Under the pieces are notes generated by a model. The model was not told the DNA's origin. It saw only the letters and a program-made list of their open reading frames with translations, and ran no database searches. Positions 63,265 to 64,000 of a stretch of 64,000 bases of DNA are shown one piece after another. The stretch is from Scortum barcoo. Taxonomy: Eukaryota > Chordata > Actinopteri > Centrarchiformes > Terapontidae. Position numbers and translations under genes: made by a program. Position 1 is the stretch's first letter. Every line of letters begins with the position of its first letter. The stretch lies in contig CM041531.1 of NCBI GenBank assembly GCA_023238725.1, positions 24,468,143-24,532,142 of the forward strand, read 5' to 3'.

Positions 63265-64000
63265 ATAAAGATATCTATGCCAATAATTAGTTAAATAAAC
63301 ATAGAGATAAGGAAATGAGTTCAGTATTCAAGACTGAATACTGAATTGAAGTGCATTTTGTGTTGAGAAATGTGCTTCTATTAGACTTATTAGAGATATA
63401 AGAACATCATTTCTTTAGAAAAGTCAGTGTATTTAAATTCTCTTGGATTCTGTAAAATTCAGTCGCATTCCCGAGTGTTTCAGACCACAAGCTGTGACAG
63501 AGTAACGTTTGATTGTGAGCTCTTTGTTCTTGATCTGTAAAAATTAGTTTGATATCTGGATGCCGCACATTAAGAATTTCCCAAAAACTCTAAATTACCA
63601 CCCTGCTCTGTTCAGCATGATGCTCCTGATGTGACAGATGCTGGTTGTATCATATTTAATGGTGGTGTTATTACAGAGGCTTTTTGGAGAAGCTTTAGCA
63701 TCACTTCTGTTTGCGAGCTTGCTTGTATTACTCTACCTGCTGCTCATGTTTTAGACCCTCAACAAGGCAATGGGAGTTCTGCTTGGGATCATTTTATGCT
63801 TGGCTCCTTGAACTGCAGTGTGATTATATCATCAGATGGTTGGCTCTAGAGACTCCTTCAAAACCAAGATTTATGAGATTTCTTGCTATATTCGTTTCTG
63901 AAATACAACTCCCAATTTGATTGAACAGCCATTAAGTATACTGAAAAAAATAAAAAGAAAGTAATAAATACATGAAATACGAAAATAAATTAGAATACCA
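63265..64000. other. AT-rich intronic stretch to window end
   Basis: No exon or repeat recognised. The open frames at 63631-63920 have no family resemblance. Confidence 0.45.

Larger units (their letters stand above)
59280..64000 (+). other. csmd1: Inferred start of csmd1 intron 2
   Basis: DNA downstream of the donor holds no recognisable second half of the CUB domain, so the intron continues past the window end. It contains a DNA-transposon relic near 59.5 kb, a perfect 34-bp tandem duplication at 61.2 kb, a short GACATGACATGAAATAGAATT repeat near 61.4 kb, and a LINE-like tail near 63 kb. The rest is AT-rich unique sequence. Confidence 0.6.

Noticed and set aside
1..64000. CRISPR arrays, rRNA, tRNA genes, bacterial operons or viral genes
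   Set aside because: No direct-repeat and spacer array, no rRNA blocks, no convincing tRNA cloverleaf, and no intact viral or transposase frames were seen.

Overview
This window looks like a piece of a ray-finned fish nuclear genome, probably a percomorph. Three things point there: very dense dinucleotide microsatellites (CA/TG, TA, GA), small non-autonomous DNA transposons of hAT, piggyBac and Tc1 type together with SINE and LINE tails of the kind common in teleosts, and one vertebrate-type exon with spliceosomal borders. No prokaryotic gene organisation, rRNA, CRISPR array or intact transposase or reverse transcriptase was seen. Almost all long open frames are either translated repeats (His/Thr or Val/Cys from CA/TG runs, Ser/Leu/Pro from GA/CT tracts) or chance frames in intronic DNA.

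The only protein-coding feature I can support is one internal exon at 59063-59279 on the + strand. It encodes the first two-thirds of a CUB domain that reads like the N-terminal CUB domain of the CSMD family (CUB and Sushi multiple domains), with CSMD1 the best fit. It has a clear acceptor, a donor, and flanking phases 1 and 2. The exon carrying the signal peptide and the next CUB exon were not found here. By inference, about 59 kb upstream is intron 1 (or part of it) and the last 4.7 kb is the start of intron 2, as expected for CSMD1, which has very long 5' introns in vertebrates.

Layout: 1-10.9 kb is mostly unique AT-rich DNA with purine-rich tracts at 1.3, 6.3 and 6.8 kb, CA runs, and a hairpin at 5.6 kb. 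A 300-bp hAT-type element with target-site duplication lies at 10.94-11.24 kb. Purine-rich tracts follow at 14.2-14.8 kb, then an antisense hAT relic at 16 kb and a diverged minisatellite of about 95 bp at 16.3-17.4 kb. A degenerate SINE pair is at 26.7-27.0 kb. A Tc1-like MITE sits between a TA run and a 275-bp CA run at 29.6-30.3 kb. A 176-bp piggyBac-like MITE flanked by TTAA is at 38.4 kb. A mixed TA/CA/TG block with dyad symmetry is at 39.4-39.6 kb. A second purine-rich satellite-like block is at 54.0-54.7 kb, an old dispersed fish repeat at 56.0-56.3 kb, the CUB exon at 59.1 kb, and a LINE-like 3' tail at 62.9-63.3 kb.

No new gene system is visible. The most informative non-coding structures are the 95-bp minisatellite, the piggyBac MITE with paired subterminal hairpins, the Tc1-like MITE, the long one-strand purine bias, and a few AT-core-rich stretches that could be conserved regulatory elements of a brain-expressed gene. 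Family names for repeats come from remembered consensus sequences, not from a database search.
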